Source: Neonectria sp. B-13 (Eukaryota > Ascomycota > Sordariomycetes > Hypocreales > Nectriaceae). From it: 64,000 nucleotides of DNA. Location: NCBI GenBank assembly GCA_002682825.1, contig NOKP01000035.1, positions 248,001-312,000 of the forward strand. The letters are read 5' to 3'. The translations under genes were made by a program, and so were the position numbers. The notes beneath the pieces are model-generated. The model made no database searches. It was not told where the DNA came from and saw only the letters and a list, made by a program, of their open reading frames with translations. This document shows positions 44,973 to 55,850 of this stretch, piece by piece. How positions within the stretch are numbered: the stretch's first letter is position 1; every line of letters begins with the position of its first letter.

Positions 44973-46763
44973 ATGGAATCACGGCCGACGATATTCGACG
45001 CTATCGCTGCGTGTCGCGAAAGCTTTGTTGCATCTCAAAAGGTCCCGGCGTTGATGCAGAAGGAATGGGCCGAAAATCGCTTGGCAGACTTCAACCTCTG
45101 GGCCTCTGGGATCGGGGCTTCAGTGCGCAACCGGGCATCGCTAGACGCTAGATTGGCTCTCAACCCGAACGAGAGAGATGTAATAGTGAACCTACTACGG
45201 GTATTGACGCGGATGGTTGAAGAATGCATGGTGCTAGGTAGGATACCCTTCTGTATCTTCCTTGAAGGGGTTCTTGTTGACATGTACGCCTCATCTAGCG
45301 CGATCAGACACTACTCAGAACAACACTCCCGTGCAAAGACAGCCGAATGACGATGATGAGCAACGTCGAGGACGACCAGATGCCCTTTCGCCACAGACCA
45401 CTCCACAGCGATCCTTCTCCCCCTGGTCAGACGATTCCAGCTCCGATTCTGATACAACTTCCAACGTCGTTTCGGTTGCTCCTCTATCCGAGGCCTTGAA
45501 GAATGTGGATTTGATGCTGGATCAGCTCACCCGAATCACTCTAGCAATCCGTCAATCAGGCACTCGTTCGCGACTAGAAAAGGCAGATCGAATGCCCTGG
45601 TTCGAAGAACACCAAGATTTCCGAACCTACCTGACTACAGCCATGCTCTCTCAGAGGCCTTTCTCTTCGGAATATGTATTCTCACCAGGGCAGATGGACT
45701 CGTCCAAACTGAGCCCTGTGCAGTTGCGGTTAATCAACTGCAACTTGAAGCGGCGCAATCGGTTTCTATATGCGCAGAAGCATTCTAAGAACCGGAGCTC
45801 CTCACCATCCGCTCGATCTCCTCCAAAGGAACCCATAGAAGCACCCAAACAGCCCGAAGGCGAAAGCACTCTCCAAAAAAGGCCCGAGAAGTCCTTACCC
45901 GAAGGCTCAAAGCCTGTGCAGCACCTTCGGAATCCATCCGAGAAGACAAGCACAAGTGCATCTGGAGTGACCGATCTCTCGTCATTACTCCAGAACCCGA
46001 TACCATCACAAGTTGCAACCACACAAGTATCAACAACAGTTACCAAGTTGGACTATCCTCATCCACCTGAGATTAACGAGGGTGCGCTGTTTTTCAGCTG
46101 TCCTTGTTGCTGCCAGGTGCTCCCAACTATGATGTCAGACAAAGACCGATGGAAGTAGGTTGATTTCATGTCTATGGCAATGTTTACATTTGAGATTATG
46201 ATAAGGAAGTCAGTCATCCATGTCGTGGTTGACTTCCCCGGATTCTCTATCGCTGTTCAGTTTCAAGTCTCTACAAGCTCGGTGATGTTTTGCTTATGAC
46301 CAACCTTTGGCGGGACCATCTAACTTCAAATAGGAAACATCTCGCAGAAGACCTATGCCCTTACACCTGCATCTTACCCAATTGCTCGAAGTCCGAGACC
46401 CTTTACCTCACCAAGGATGCCTGGAAAACGCACCTCCTCGACGACCATCGGAGCGTTGAATCCTGGGTATGCGTAGCCTGTACGGATTCTACCCAGTTTA
46501 GTCTAGAGGAAGTCTTCGTCGCGCATGTACTGCGAGAACATCACGAAACCATCTCCAGGGATCAGATTCCTGCCCTGAAGTCTGTCTGTAAGCGGACGGT
46601 CCCGGCGGAGATCAGCTCCTGTCCGCTGTGCACGTTTCCGGTTTCAGAGGACGGTGAGGTCGATATGGAAGCCCTGATTGATCATATCGCCGAGGATGTG
46701 CACGCTTTCTCTCTCTTGTCCCTGCCCTGGGGCCCAGATAGTCAGGACGACAGCGAGGTATAG
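44973..46763 (+). CDS. C2H2-type N-terminal module of an NLR, ending at a premature stop
   Basis: Exons 44973-45237, 45299-46154 and 46334-46763 join in frame to 516 residues. The N-terminal segment (IFDAIAACRESFVASQKVPA, then MQKEWAENRLADFNLWASGI) and the SFSPWSDDSSSDSDT / RITLAIRQSGTRSRLEKADR motifs are typical of fungal proteins that carry atypical C2H2 fingers. Fingers follow: FFSCPCCC, then KKHLAEDLCPYTCILPNC, AWKTHLLDDH, WVCVACTD, and SCPLCTFPV. The end (LIDHIAEDVHAFSLLSLPWG) is the segment that usually leads into the linker before NACHT. The TAG at 46761-46763 interrupts a frame that continues downstream into NACHT. A truncated, finger-only protein could still be made. Confidence 0.75.
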
Positions 46764-49304
46764 ACTGAGTGCAGTGCGAAGGTTCGAGCATGGTTGAAAA
46801 CGTACGAGATACCGTAAACAAGCGCCCAGGAGATGCCCTGCTTTAGAGAGAGCGGAATGCTGCGTATACCTCTTTATTTCGACATCAACCGATACTTTGC
46901 GGAGAAAGTGGAAAGCAGTAGCAACTCTGTGTCCCGCTCGGATGATACCATGAAACATGGGCTGATGAGGCTGCGGGAGGAAGGTTCTTTGAACTCGTCT
47001 TCATCAGACAGATCTTTTGTTAGGAAGTCCAAGGGAGTTCAAGATTCTAATCGTGAACAAACATTAATTCTTTATCGTTATCATAGGCGACCTCCCAGGG
47101 GGAACTAAAATACTTTGGACAGCCTACATGATCAAGGGAACGAAACTATTCTTGACTGGCTCAACTCTACCAATCATGGTCTTCAGCAGGCTAGCAATAC
47201 CAGTAAGCGATGCCTAGGGACTGGCTAATGGCTTCTAGACTTAACAAAGTTCACTGCCTGGATGGAGACCGGTAGACAGACCATGCTCTGCACAGGGCAC
47301 CCCGGGTCCGGGAAAACGATCCTCACGTCTATTGTGATCGAAGAACTCTGTACTCGCTTCATGGATGACGATACAGTTGGTATTGCGTATTTTTACTGCG
47401 ACATCCATCGACAACTTGAGAAACAAAGTGAAGATCTACTTGCGAGTTTACTGAAGCAGCTGACTGAGACCTCATCTTCCCTGCCACGCTGCGTGAAATC
47501 TCTCTATGACAAGCACATAAATATGGAGACACGCCCATCAATTCAGGACATCTCAGAAGCTCTGCAGTCCGTCGCTATTCAGGATTATTCAAGAGTCTTC
47601 ATCATTGTGGATGCTCTTGACGAGTGCCAGGTTGATGTCTCAATGACGTTGATATCGAAAATTCTCAAGCTCCAGTCGAAATGTGGCGCAAACATCTTCG
47701 TGACTTCCCGTCTTTACCCACACATCGAACAGAAATTTGAAGGCAGCATATTGGTGCCGATACGGGCTAGTCCCGAAGATGTGTGGATTTACGTGGAGCA
47801 CCGTATATCGCAAATGCGACCCCCTGTCGCACGCAGTCCAGGTCTAGAGGACGAATTGAAGACAAAGATTGTCGAGGCTGCTGACGGCAGGTATGTGTTT
47901 ATCTAACCCATATACAAGAAACGTATTAACTTCATCAGGTCATGGTTGCAAAGCTTTATCTGGATTCTCTGGATTTTACAATGTCTCCTAGAGCTATTCA
48001 AACTGCTCTGGAACTCCTAAACCTTCGCAAGTCATACGCCTCACTACTTGAATCCGTAATGCATCAGATCGAAGGTTTAAATGTGATTGAAAGAAGTCTT
48101 GCCAAGCAACTTCTATTATGGATCACTTTCGCCAAAAGACCGTTGACTACGTCGGAACTTCAACATGCCCTTGCGATGGAAGCTGGCGAACGAGAACTAC
48201 ACGCCTCAAACCTTTTACAAGTTGAAGCTATAATGTCGGTGTGTTCTGGATTACTCGCACTGGATGAAGAGAGCGGCACCATCCGGCCATCCCACCTAAT
48301 TGTGCATGAATACCTTGAGGAAACGAAGGAACGTTGGTTTCCAGATGCGGATGCTCATATCACAGGCATTTGCGCAACATATCTCTCTTTGAGTGCATTT
48401 GAGAGCGGATTTTGCCTCACGGATGAAGAGTTTGAAATACGATTGCAGTCAAATGTATTCTATGATTACGCATCACGCTACTGGGGAGACCATGCTTCGA
48501 AGTCTAAGATACTACCCCAGGTGGTCATCGAATTTCTCGAGAGCAAAAATAAAGTCGAGGTATCAAGTCAGGCATTGATGTGTTTCAAGGAACATCCACG
48601 GGACTCAGGCTACAGTCAGAAAGTTCCAAGACGTATGACTGGGCTACATCTGGCGGCATACTTCGGGTTAGAGGACGCAACGCGAGTCATGCTCAAGGAG
48701 AACGACACAGACTTGCAAGATAGCGGCAGCCAGACGCCTCTTTTCTATGCCAGTAGCAATGGGTACACAGTCGTTGTCTCACTGCTACTTCAACATGGGG
48801 CCGATAATCAGGTGAAGGATAACGATGGCAGAACGCCGTTAATCTGGGCCTCTAGGAACGGACATATGAACGTCGTTGAGATTCTGCTTGACAAAGGATC
48901 AGACTATAAGAGGATAAGGATGGCATAACGCCGTTGAACTTGGCTGTTGAAAATGGGCTTGTGGAGAGAGTGGAAATTCTCCTTAACAGCGGGGCATAAA
49001 TTAAGACACGAGATAGAAATCGCATGACGCCGCTTCGCTAGACTGTCAGGCATGAGCGTCAGGACATCGTTGGACTGCTGCTCGGGATAGGGGCCTATGC
49101 TGATTCGAAACATTGCAACAGTGTGACGCTGCCTGGCTGGTATGGGTATCGACACATCGTTCAGCTGCTGGTTGATACTGGAGCAGACACTGAGGCAAAG
49201 GATAAGAAGGTATGACAACGCGGTTGCGGGCTGCTGTCAAGGGGCATACAAAAGCGGCGGGATTACTGTCTCTATCCCAAGGGTTGATTAGAAGAATAGA
49301 GTAA
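46764..49304 (+). pseudogene. NACHT-ankyrin part of the NLR, disabled
   Basis: The same frame runs from exon 3 of the preceding entry through stops at 46761 (TAG), 46815, 47106 and 47226 (all TAA) into NACHT. The last stop replaces the Gln of the conserved GTGQWLL motif (GLGTG-stop-WLLDLTKF). NACHT motifs are intact: Walker A GHPGSGKTIL, AYFYCDIHRQ, LLASLLKQL, Walker B VFIIVDALDEC and NIFVTSR. A 44-nt intron (47895-47938) joins ADGRY to VMVAKLYLDSL. The winged-helix region (KRPLTTSELQHALAM, RPSHLIVHEYLEE) and ankyrin repeats (TPLFYASSNGYTVVVSLLLQ, TPLIWASRNGHMNVVEILLD) follow. After 48912 the repeats are broken by a frameshift, stops at 48997 and 49039, and another frameshift near 49208; the final unit ends at TAA 49302. 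Confidence 0.85.
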
Positions 49305-49645
49305 ATGTACTTCCTCGACCTTCATATGTTTCTTGTTGTCACTGCACTCACACGGTCGTTTGCATTCTAGAGGTTTGTGACGTACCCCAACGTCTCGTAT
49401 GCCCCAACGTTGCCGTCATTTTCAGTTTCCCCGGACCATCGGTATCGCAAGTTGCGTTCGCAATTGCATGTATAAGGAAACTCTAAATCTAGAGAAATGA
49501 AGTTCTATATCACTTATAAGCTACAATAACATTTTCTTACTATAGTCTACATTATTATGTAGACTTCATTAGGCACTTGTTATACTATCATTTGCTACTA
49601 ACCTGAAACTATATACAATCTCCAATCATGGAGCCTCAGACTGTG
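49246..49645. repeat. Copy A of a diverged duplicated segment
   Basis: The end of the NLR ankyrin region and the following 340 bp resemble, in the same order, DNA at 55062-55850 upstream of the SDR gene. Matching stretches include the last ankyrin unit, the CCTCG(A/G)CCTTCAT block, and the run from about 49560 to ATGGAGCCT at 49628. Copy A shows many C-to-T or G-to-A differences. The SDR coding part is absent after about 49645, where the 3' end of the DUF2855 gene begins. Confidence 0.55.
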
Positions 49646-49667
49646 GTTATGGATCTTGTCAAAGTAT

Positions 49668-50936
49668 CTAATCGAACCTGAAAACCCTCGCTTCTTGGGA
49701 AGGAACGCGACCTGTACATAACTCACTATAGGCCATGTCGATGTCGAGACCACCGGCTTGCGTCTTGATGCCGCTACCGTAAACAAGCTTCATGGTGCTC
49801 TCTCCCTCATCACCTAGCCACTGCTGAAACCCTGACTTCCACTCATCATAGACTGACGCTGTACCCACGGACTCCATCGCACGATCTTGGAGAACGCTGT
49901 GGTTACACTGAACTCTTTCCAACTGCTGGCCCTTGATAATGCCAGCCGACAGGGTTGGGTCTATCATGACTTCACGTTGTGTCCCAACAGCCACCAGGGT
50001 AAACCCAACCGACTCTGGAAGTGCGCCTGAAACGGACGAAAGGAAAGACTTGATGACTCCTTCTCTGGCACCAAAGTCGATGATAATAACACGACGAGGG
50101 TTCTTCGCGCTGATCCACTCATTTGTCTCTTGTTCTCTTAGACCCCCATAGTCAACGGCTTTGATCGGGAAAGCCGCATTGTTGGTATTGGAATCAGCCA
50201 GTGCGCTTGAGGAGGCGTTCAGGTAGCCAAGGGGAAGATTTTGTTGTCCTTGACGTTGGCTTAGGTTCCAGAAAAACGACCTTCCCGTCTTACTGGAGGC
50301 TGCGAGTCCAACGATGACGGTAGACGTCAGATCTGCGTCGTCCTTGGTCCAAGTCCCGCTTCCAAACGGATGAATCGGAACAGAATGCTCAAGGTCCGGA
50401 GGAAACGAAAACCGGCTCAGTAGATAACCTGAGCCAAATACAGCAAACATGGCTGCCACCCAACCAGCAGTATCCCCGGGAGGCAGGCTGTCCACAGACA
50501 TATACCGGTTGTAGAGATTCATCATCGACTGCCGGTGAGCACTAATCTCTCTATAATGACCCGGCACCTTGGGCTCCCATGGCTCGAGCGTCAAGCTGTG
50601 TTGGTAGGCTGATATCGGCCAAAAGCCGAAAAGGAACGACCCTTTGGGGATATCTGTGGTCGAATCAATGACCTCTGCATAGCCCCATGCCGGAACAATG
50701 CACCAATCCTCGGAATTGTTGTAAGGGGCTGGTAGAGTAGGGGGGACGGGAAAGGCATCCCACCATCCGAGTCTTCCGCCGCCTTGCGCGTAAGTGATGT
50801 TGTTCTTGGTAAGGCCAATTAGTCGTGTACATATGCGGACAGACGACTTGTCTAGTTTTGGAGGGTCGACTTCGACGTCAACCGTTGCATGTTTTGTATA
50901 ATCATGCTTCGATACAACGTGGACTTGTGAAAGCAT
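49668..50936 (-). CDS. DUF2855-family protein
   Basis: Member of the DUF2855 family, which has no settled biochemical function; its fold is often predicted to be like medium-chain reductases. Single exon, 422 residues, ATG 50936 (MLSQVHVVSKHDYTKH). Family motifs include NNITYAQGGGRLGWWDAFPV, IVPAWGYAEVIDSTTDIPKG, FLFGFWPISAYQ and TVIVGLAASSKTGRSFF. VIIIDFGAREGVIKSF and the C-terminal WKSGFQQWLGDEGE are also typical. TATAAAA lies about 125 bp upstream on the same strand. No breaks. Members are found both alone and in secondary-metabolite gene groups. Its 3' end abuts duplicated copy A. Confidence 0.9.
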   Translation of the reverse strand: MLSQVHVVSKHDYTKHATVDVEVDPPKLDKSSVRICTRLIGLTKNNITYAQGGGRLGWWDAFPVPPTLPAPYNNSEDWCIVPAWGYAEVIDSTTDIPKGSFLFGFWPISAYQHSLTLEPWEPKVPGHYREISAHRQSMMNLYNRYMSVDSLPPGDTAGWVAAMFAVFGSGYLLSRFSFPPDLEHSVPIHPFGSGTWTKDDADLTSTVIVGLAASSKTGRSFFWNLSQRQGQQNLPLGYLNASSSALADSNTNNAAFPIKAVDYGGLREQETNEWISAKNPRRVIIIDFGAREGVIKSFLSSVSGALPESVGFTLVAVGTQREVMIDPTLSAGIIKGQQLERVQCNHSVLQDRAMESVGTASVYDEWKSGFQQWLGDEGESTMKLVYGSGIKTQAGGLDIDMAYSELCTGRVPSQEARVFRFD

Positions 50937-51060
50937 GATGACGTCTTGGTCAGGCGATGTTTAAGAAAGAAAGAATTGAGGGGAAGAACGAAGTACTCTC
51001 TTTCCAAGAATATCGATTTGATATGGAGCTACGGGATGGCTATTCAGAGTTTTCGACCAT

Positions 51061-51067
51061 TTTTATA
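51061..51067 (-). promoter_or_regulatory. TATA box of the DUF2855 gene
   Basis: TATAAAA on the minus strand, 125 bp upstream of the ATG at 50936, a usual fungal spacing. Confidence 0.5.
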
Positions 51068-51838
51068 GAAAGTATCGGACGAAATCGTAATGGAAGAAGT
51101 TGAGTGGTATTAGTAATTCGGCGTATGACTCACAGAGCACGCTGATCTCTCCGGGGATTAGTCTTGGCGTCTGGATTTGGATATTGAGCAACTCTCATCA
51201 GTGACGCTCAAGAGTCACGAGGGTTTGTCTTTCTCTACCCTTCAACTTATTGCTCGCAATTTAAAGGCTTTTCCTCGCAACATGATTATTTGATTTTGGT
51301 TGCTGTCAATACGAATCACGCTCACAATTAATACCACTCCGCAGGTGTCTGCCAGACAAGATCGTCGTGATATTTCTTTCTTAGTTAAACGACTCTTCTT
51401 TCTTGATTTACTTAGCTATACTGAACCAAAACGATGGTGAAGAGCATGAGCGCGCTGTGCTCATTGAAAAAGTTGAACATCGTTCTCCAGTAATCTAGAC
51501 GTGGTACAAGGTACAATGTGAACGACGATGTTTGAGAAGTTGTGAAGAGGGTGCGGAAAGCGTTCTCCAGTTGTGGCCTCCCGGCTGCTATTGAGAGTTA
51601 ACGTCTGCTTGAGGAGGCTCTCAAAACAAGACACCTTGCCACCCACGCCCAATAGCGTGGGTAGTGTCCGTGTCTGGGACCGCATGTAGATGCACATCTT
51701 CAGAAGTTAGCAGTGTGTCTCACAGCAGCCAGCGACGGGAAGATCTATCTTTATTCGTTGTAGTCTATTCAGCTAAGTGAGATGCCCGCCTTTCCACTTA
51801 GCCCTCTTTCTTGTTTCTTCCAGACCCAGACGAACTTT
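51068..51838. other. Intergenic, no gene recognised
   Basis: Between two minus-strand genes. Contains only short frames such as 51461-51697. Confidence 0.5.
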
Positions 51839-53141
51839 TCATTGAGCTTGGGCAGGGAACCATTCCCGAAGCAACCCGTTTATATCCAGCGTTCCCATAC
51901 CCCCACGCTGTTCAGGACTCAGCCAATCGACAGCAACATCGTTGTCTTTTAGGTTGAAGAAGAATGTAAAGCGTTTCGTTTTGAGATTCTTTGGCACCAA
52001 AGAATCGTTTGGTCCCGGTGCCCGCCCCAATTGAAAACTCGCATCAAGCTCGAATTTGTCTTCAACATCGACTAATTCAAATACCAGAATGATAGGAACC
52101 TCAGTCTTCCCCCTCTATACCCGTTCAGTGGCCACCAGACTCCGTTCTTGTGGGTATCCGCAAAGAAATGGGGTAGAGGCAAGCCCCAGCTTCCTAGAGT
52201 ATATCCTACTCGATTTCTCACTTCTTCACCCTCCGCGGCTGCCAACGGGGGAATGGAGCAGACAAAGAGCTTTGGGGGGTATTCTGATTCATTAGAGCTG
52301 CGGTGCGATGTAATTTTTAAGGCGGCGTAAAGCGACTCGTCATGGGGCTTGGATTGCAAATACACGTTAACAGCGATGAGACATGCGGACCTTTCTCCCG
52401 ATCTAGTGAGTTTCCCGGGAATGCAAGCTAGACATTTACCAGTGACAGTGGTTTCATCGAACACGTCTTGAATGTGGGCATCGGGTCTCCTGATTGAAAG
52501 AGCAGTTTTTGGTTTGGAAGATTGTAAGTCCTCTGTGTTTGCTGAGTCTTCTGCACTGGCGAGCGCATTTAGGTCTCTGGTGGTATCAAGAATCAGCAAA
52601 ATGTGAAGGCTTCCAAAGATTCGAAGTTGCGGGAAGAATTTTTCAGCGCTGAAAGAGGATGTGGCCCCATTTTAGACTTACGGGTTCAAGCTGAGCCCCC
52701 GAGCGTCCTTTGGGCGACTGCATCGAGCCATGGTGGTCTGTGTTGATCGGTCGCTGGCGAGCTTCTAGTCGCGGCAAACGATGGGAGATCTGGCTCTGTT
52801 TGACTTCGTGGTAACGATGATTTGCTTTTGTTGAAGCTAGCGGGTGAAATCGTGCTGTTGACCCTGTTCTTTTGGTTGATCTCGGGATGTGACCTGTCCT
52901 CAATCTCGGGATCTTGTACAGAGGACGGGTTCTCTATTGCGTCGGTATCCTGCGACCGTATTGCTAGTTCGCGCGGTAGAGGCGGGAGTCGAGACTCGTC
53001 CGTCCTTCTGAAGAATTCCAGAGATAGCGGTGATTTGAACCTCGATCGAGTCGGTCGGCGTTGCGGCTGGATGGGCTGGGGCTCTTCGGGTTTGCCGGAC
53101 TTCGCCTGGAGAAGCTCTTCCAGGCTGGCGCACTCGTCCAT
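51839..53141 (-). pseudogene. Unknown gene with an apparent frameshift in a G run
   Basis: I do not recognise the family. The 5' part (ATG 53141, MDECASLEELLQAKSG) is Pro/Ser/Arg-rich and looks disordered. It appears to splice near 52640-52690 to a folded domain (EKFFPQLRIFGSLHILLILD, then LAAAEGEEVRNRVGYTLGSW, GLPLPHFFADTHKNGVWWPL). At the C run 52109-52113 (G run on the coding strand) the frame changes by one base: a coherent continuation TEVPIILVFELVDVEDKFEL leads on to FTFFFNLKDNDVAVDWLSPE and GTLDINGLLREWFPAQAQ at 51839. No intron fits this join. A homopolymer sequencing error is an equally good explanation, in which case the gene is whole. Exon limits at the first junction are uncertain. 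Confidence 0.5.
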
Positions 53142-53436
53142 GAGAAGCGTGCTGCAGGAGGCTTCTGGGGTTTTTCGTAGAGTAGAAGTGAGGATACTCA
53201 CCTGGAATTCAAGCTTATTTATGCAGCACCGCAAGATGGAATGACAGAATGTGAAGAGCTGGCCGGACCTCCACGTCATCTGACAGTAGTGACAGTTGTG
53301 ACAGCATCAGGCACTTCTGCATGGACGCCACAGTGATGTCAGGCAGCCAAACAGGAGAACGGCTGAAGCTGGTCCCTAAAACGAAGTATCCGTGAAGAGA
53401 CGCTCGTCTTCAGGGATATTACATTTGTTCAGCTTT

Positions 53437-54771
53437 ATGATGGCGGCCGTCACCATCGTTCTTGGATGCTTCACCTTTATTGGAACCAACGGCATCACGC
53501 CTCGTGATGATCAGGAGTGTTGGGTCGCAGATGCTGACATCGTCGGGGACGGTGTCCGAGCCGGCACCTGGTTACAAGGCAGCATTCTCTTCCTGGTTAC
53601 ACTTCTTAGCTCATTCCACCCGAAACATACGGCGGTGAAGGAACTGGGCGGCGGGCTCGTGATAATGCATGTCTCTTTAGCGTTCGCATTTGTTGGTCCT
53701 CTGATTTACCGGAAGCTGTCCCCGGTCGATGCAATCCTCAGATCGATATTGTTGGACGTCCAGAACAGTGCACTATCAATCCAGTTGATTGAGAAGGAGA
53801 CTCTAGCAGCCCGATGGCAGGTGGGAACAGTCATCCTGGCACAGCTACTAGGATTGACAACTGTCGGTGTCCTCGTCAATAGTTTCACCAGAGACACGCT
53901 TGTTGCGGGCGAATGCAGATGCTTTTCTGTCTTCTGGTGGTCTTGGTTCGGAAACTGTTCAGCCGGACTCCCTAATCAAGTACTTCCCTTTTGGATATAC
54001 TACGGGCTGAGATGGTGCAGCACGGCACACTCGTGGCATTTCTCCATCACCCGGACAAAGAGTTTTGATAAAGCCTTGAAGTTGGAAGAGAAGAGCATTG
54101 ACCCTTCACTGCAATGCAAATCTTGTCAAGGACTGCTCGAGAACACCCCTCAGACTTGTTGTTGCGATTGATTGCGAAGCCTGCGCCGAAAAATTGACTT
54201 GCGAGGTCTGCGAGAGGCCAGTTCGTTGTTGGTTCGACAAGAGTCAAAACGATGATGGAAAACATAACGTGTGCGTGTCTTGTCCCGGCTGCAAGAGGTG
54301 TGAAGCCTGCGACGTGGAGGTATATGGCGATAAACTTGAACAGCTAGGTTACAGGTCGTACAGCGAGGTCCCGACCACAGTCAGCCAACTGTACCTGGAA
54401 CACAGCGCATTTGGATGCTTGAGCCTGGTTGCTGCCGAGCTGACAATGAACATTCACTCTATCCGTCTGACCTCATCCGTGTACTCAATTGGCCAAATCG
54501 TTGCCATCGTGGTGGCAGGATCAACCATCATACGCGATATTTGGGTCACGGCGAAAACGCTTCTGACCGAAAGTATGTACCTCCGTTCTCTTCCCACTAA
54601 GCCCTAGCTCCTTTGACTTGACATCGCGACTAACATTAAGGTATAGCTACGCATCCACACAAGTTTTGGCAATATGTAGCCGTTGAGCTACCCAGGGGAC
54701 GCAAATACGTGGTTGGGGAACTGTGTAAAGACTTCGAGGAGTTCCAAACTTGGTATAGGACGAAATCCTAA
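53437..54771 (+). pseudogene. Multi-pass membrane protein with Cys-rich loop, split by 4-bp duplication
   Basis: A fungal membrane protein family of unknown function. The first half has several helices and conserved pieces (TNGITPRDDQ, GVRAGTWLQGSILFLVTLLS, AVKELGGGLVIMHVSLAFAF, LSIQLIEKETLAARWQVGTV, CRCFSVFWWSW). It then reaches CKSCQGLLENTPQTCCCD and hits TGA at 54169. A +1 frame continues with CEACAEKLTCEVCERPVRCW, NVCVSCPGCKRCEACDVEVY, a Tyr-Ser-Glu-Val-Pro-Thr motif and last helices (SVYSIGQIVAIVVAGSTIIR). The bases at 54167-54174 are ATTGATTG; removing one ATTG would rejoin the frame and bring CCCD directly to CEAC. A final exon after intron 54573-54640 ends at TAA 54771. Start 53437 is the first ATG of the frame and gives a hydrophobic N-terminus. 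Confidence 0.65.
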
Positions 54772-55061
54772 GCCGTTGGTAGTTGTTCGGGCCAGAACAA
54801 GGGGTTGGTCATCTGAGAGTTTAGGCGGTCGGGATGATGCTAGCTTCTTCCCTTTGTGGATAGACTGGTAGATGGTGTACTAGACAGTTTCCCCCGGTTT
54901 TGAGAGTAAACGCCAAGGAAGAACGGGAGCGAGCATATTCTTGAACAAGTGCATGCTTCTGTAGCCGTAATGAAGTACTGGAATATCAATGCCGTCTCGT
55001 TCATTACTCCTTAATATTCTGTTGGCATGTGCTATTTATGAGCTTGTGTGACTTTATCATA
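54772..55061. other. Intergenic, no gene recognised
   Basis: 3' flank of the membrane-protein gene. It may contain more of the duplicated ankyrin-type relic, but the similarity is too faint to call. Confidence 0.4.
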
Positions 55062-55137
55062 CCGAGGCGCGCGAGCTGCCCAAAATGGGCATACAGAAGT
55101 GGAAGAATTACTGGTCTTTCTCCCAAGAGTTCACTAG
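55062..55137 (+). pseudogene. Ankyrin-repeat tail relic (copy B)
   Basis: The plus strand reads GARAAQNGHTEVEELLVFLP and stops at TAG 55135-55137. This is an ankyrin-repeat unit of the AAxNGHTEVVELLL type. It matches the last unit of the NLR at 49212-49304 (LRAAVKGHTKAAGLLSLSQG), including the position of the end. No NACHT or further repeats precede it, so it is a leftover of a duplicated or deleted NLR. Confidence 0.6.
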
Positions 55138-55850
55138 AGGGGTAGATTAAAAGTTTAACCTCGGCCTTCATTATGTGTTTTGTTCTCTGTTCAGTCACTG
55201 CCCTCGTACGGTTGTTCGTACTAATTAGTTGAATCTATGAATCAGTAGTAGAAAAAGCCCAGCCGGCAACGAAACCTCACAACCAACGTCTAAATTGAAG
55301 TCAACGAGAAGTGAACTTGATTTGGTAGAGAGCTGCAAGCCTCCCTTGGTACTAGCTTAATCACACATGATCAGGTGTAAGGCATTGGGTTTTCGTGTTG
55401 GGGTGCTGCTGTGTAACTCTTTGGGACCGTCATTGAGACGTACCAATGGTGAAAGAAACTCTCCTTGAATTGGTCTTAGTTATTACTAGTCAAAGCATAA
55501 TTCTGTATTGTGTTTTCTCTTTTTCGGTACTGCACTTCATCGTCTCACACGCCGAAATATTGACAACATTCTCAACTTTCCATAAATCCTCGATTGCAAG
55601 TTACGTCGCGATTGGTCGCCTTACGTCTTCAGACAGATTACAAACCCGGAGAAACGAAATTCCATGTCACGTTGCTCTAGAATTTTGGAGCTGTGTGTTC
55701 GAATGCCCCGCGTCACTTACAAGCCAAAGCAGCATCTTCTTACCACCGTCCGCATCATTACATAGACTTTGCCAGTCATTTGTTACACTACCACTTGTTA
55801 TCAAGCTCAATCTACCTACTATCTCCATAATAATGGAGCCTGAGGCCAAA
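55138..55850. repeat. Copy B of the duplicated segment; SDR promoter and leader
   Basis: This region parallels 49305-49645 in block order: the CCTCGGCCTTCATTATG block near 55160, then a stretch at about 55585-55675, then 55750-55840 up to the SDR start codon. It is longer than copy A, with unmatched sequence at about 55230-55550. It contains no gene of its own; the open frame upstream of 55833 is untranslated leader. Confidence 0.5.

Noticed and set aside
55446..55832. N-terminal extension of the SDR by about 129 residues
   Set aside because: The cofactor motif follows ATG 55833 directly, and the upstream part resembles the non-coding duplicated copy at 49.3-49.6 kb.
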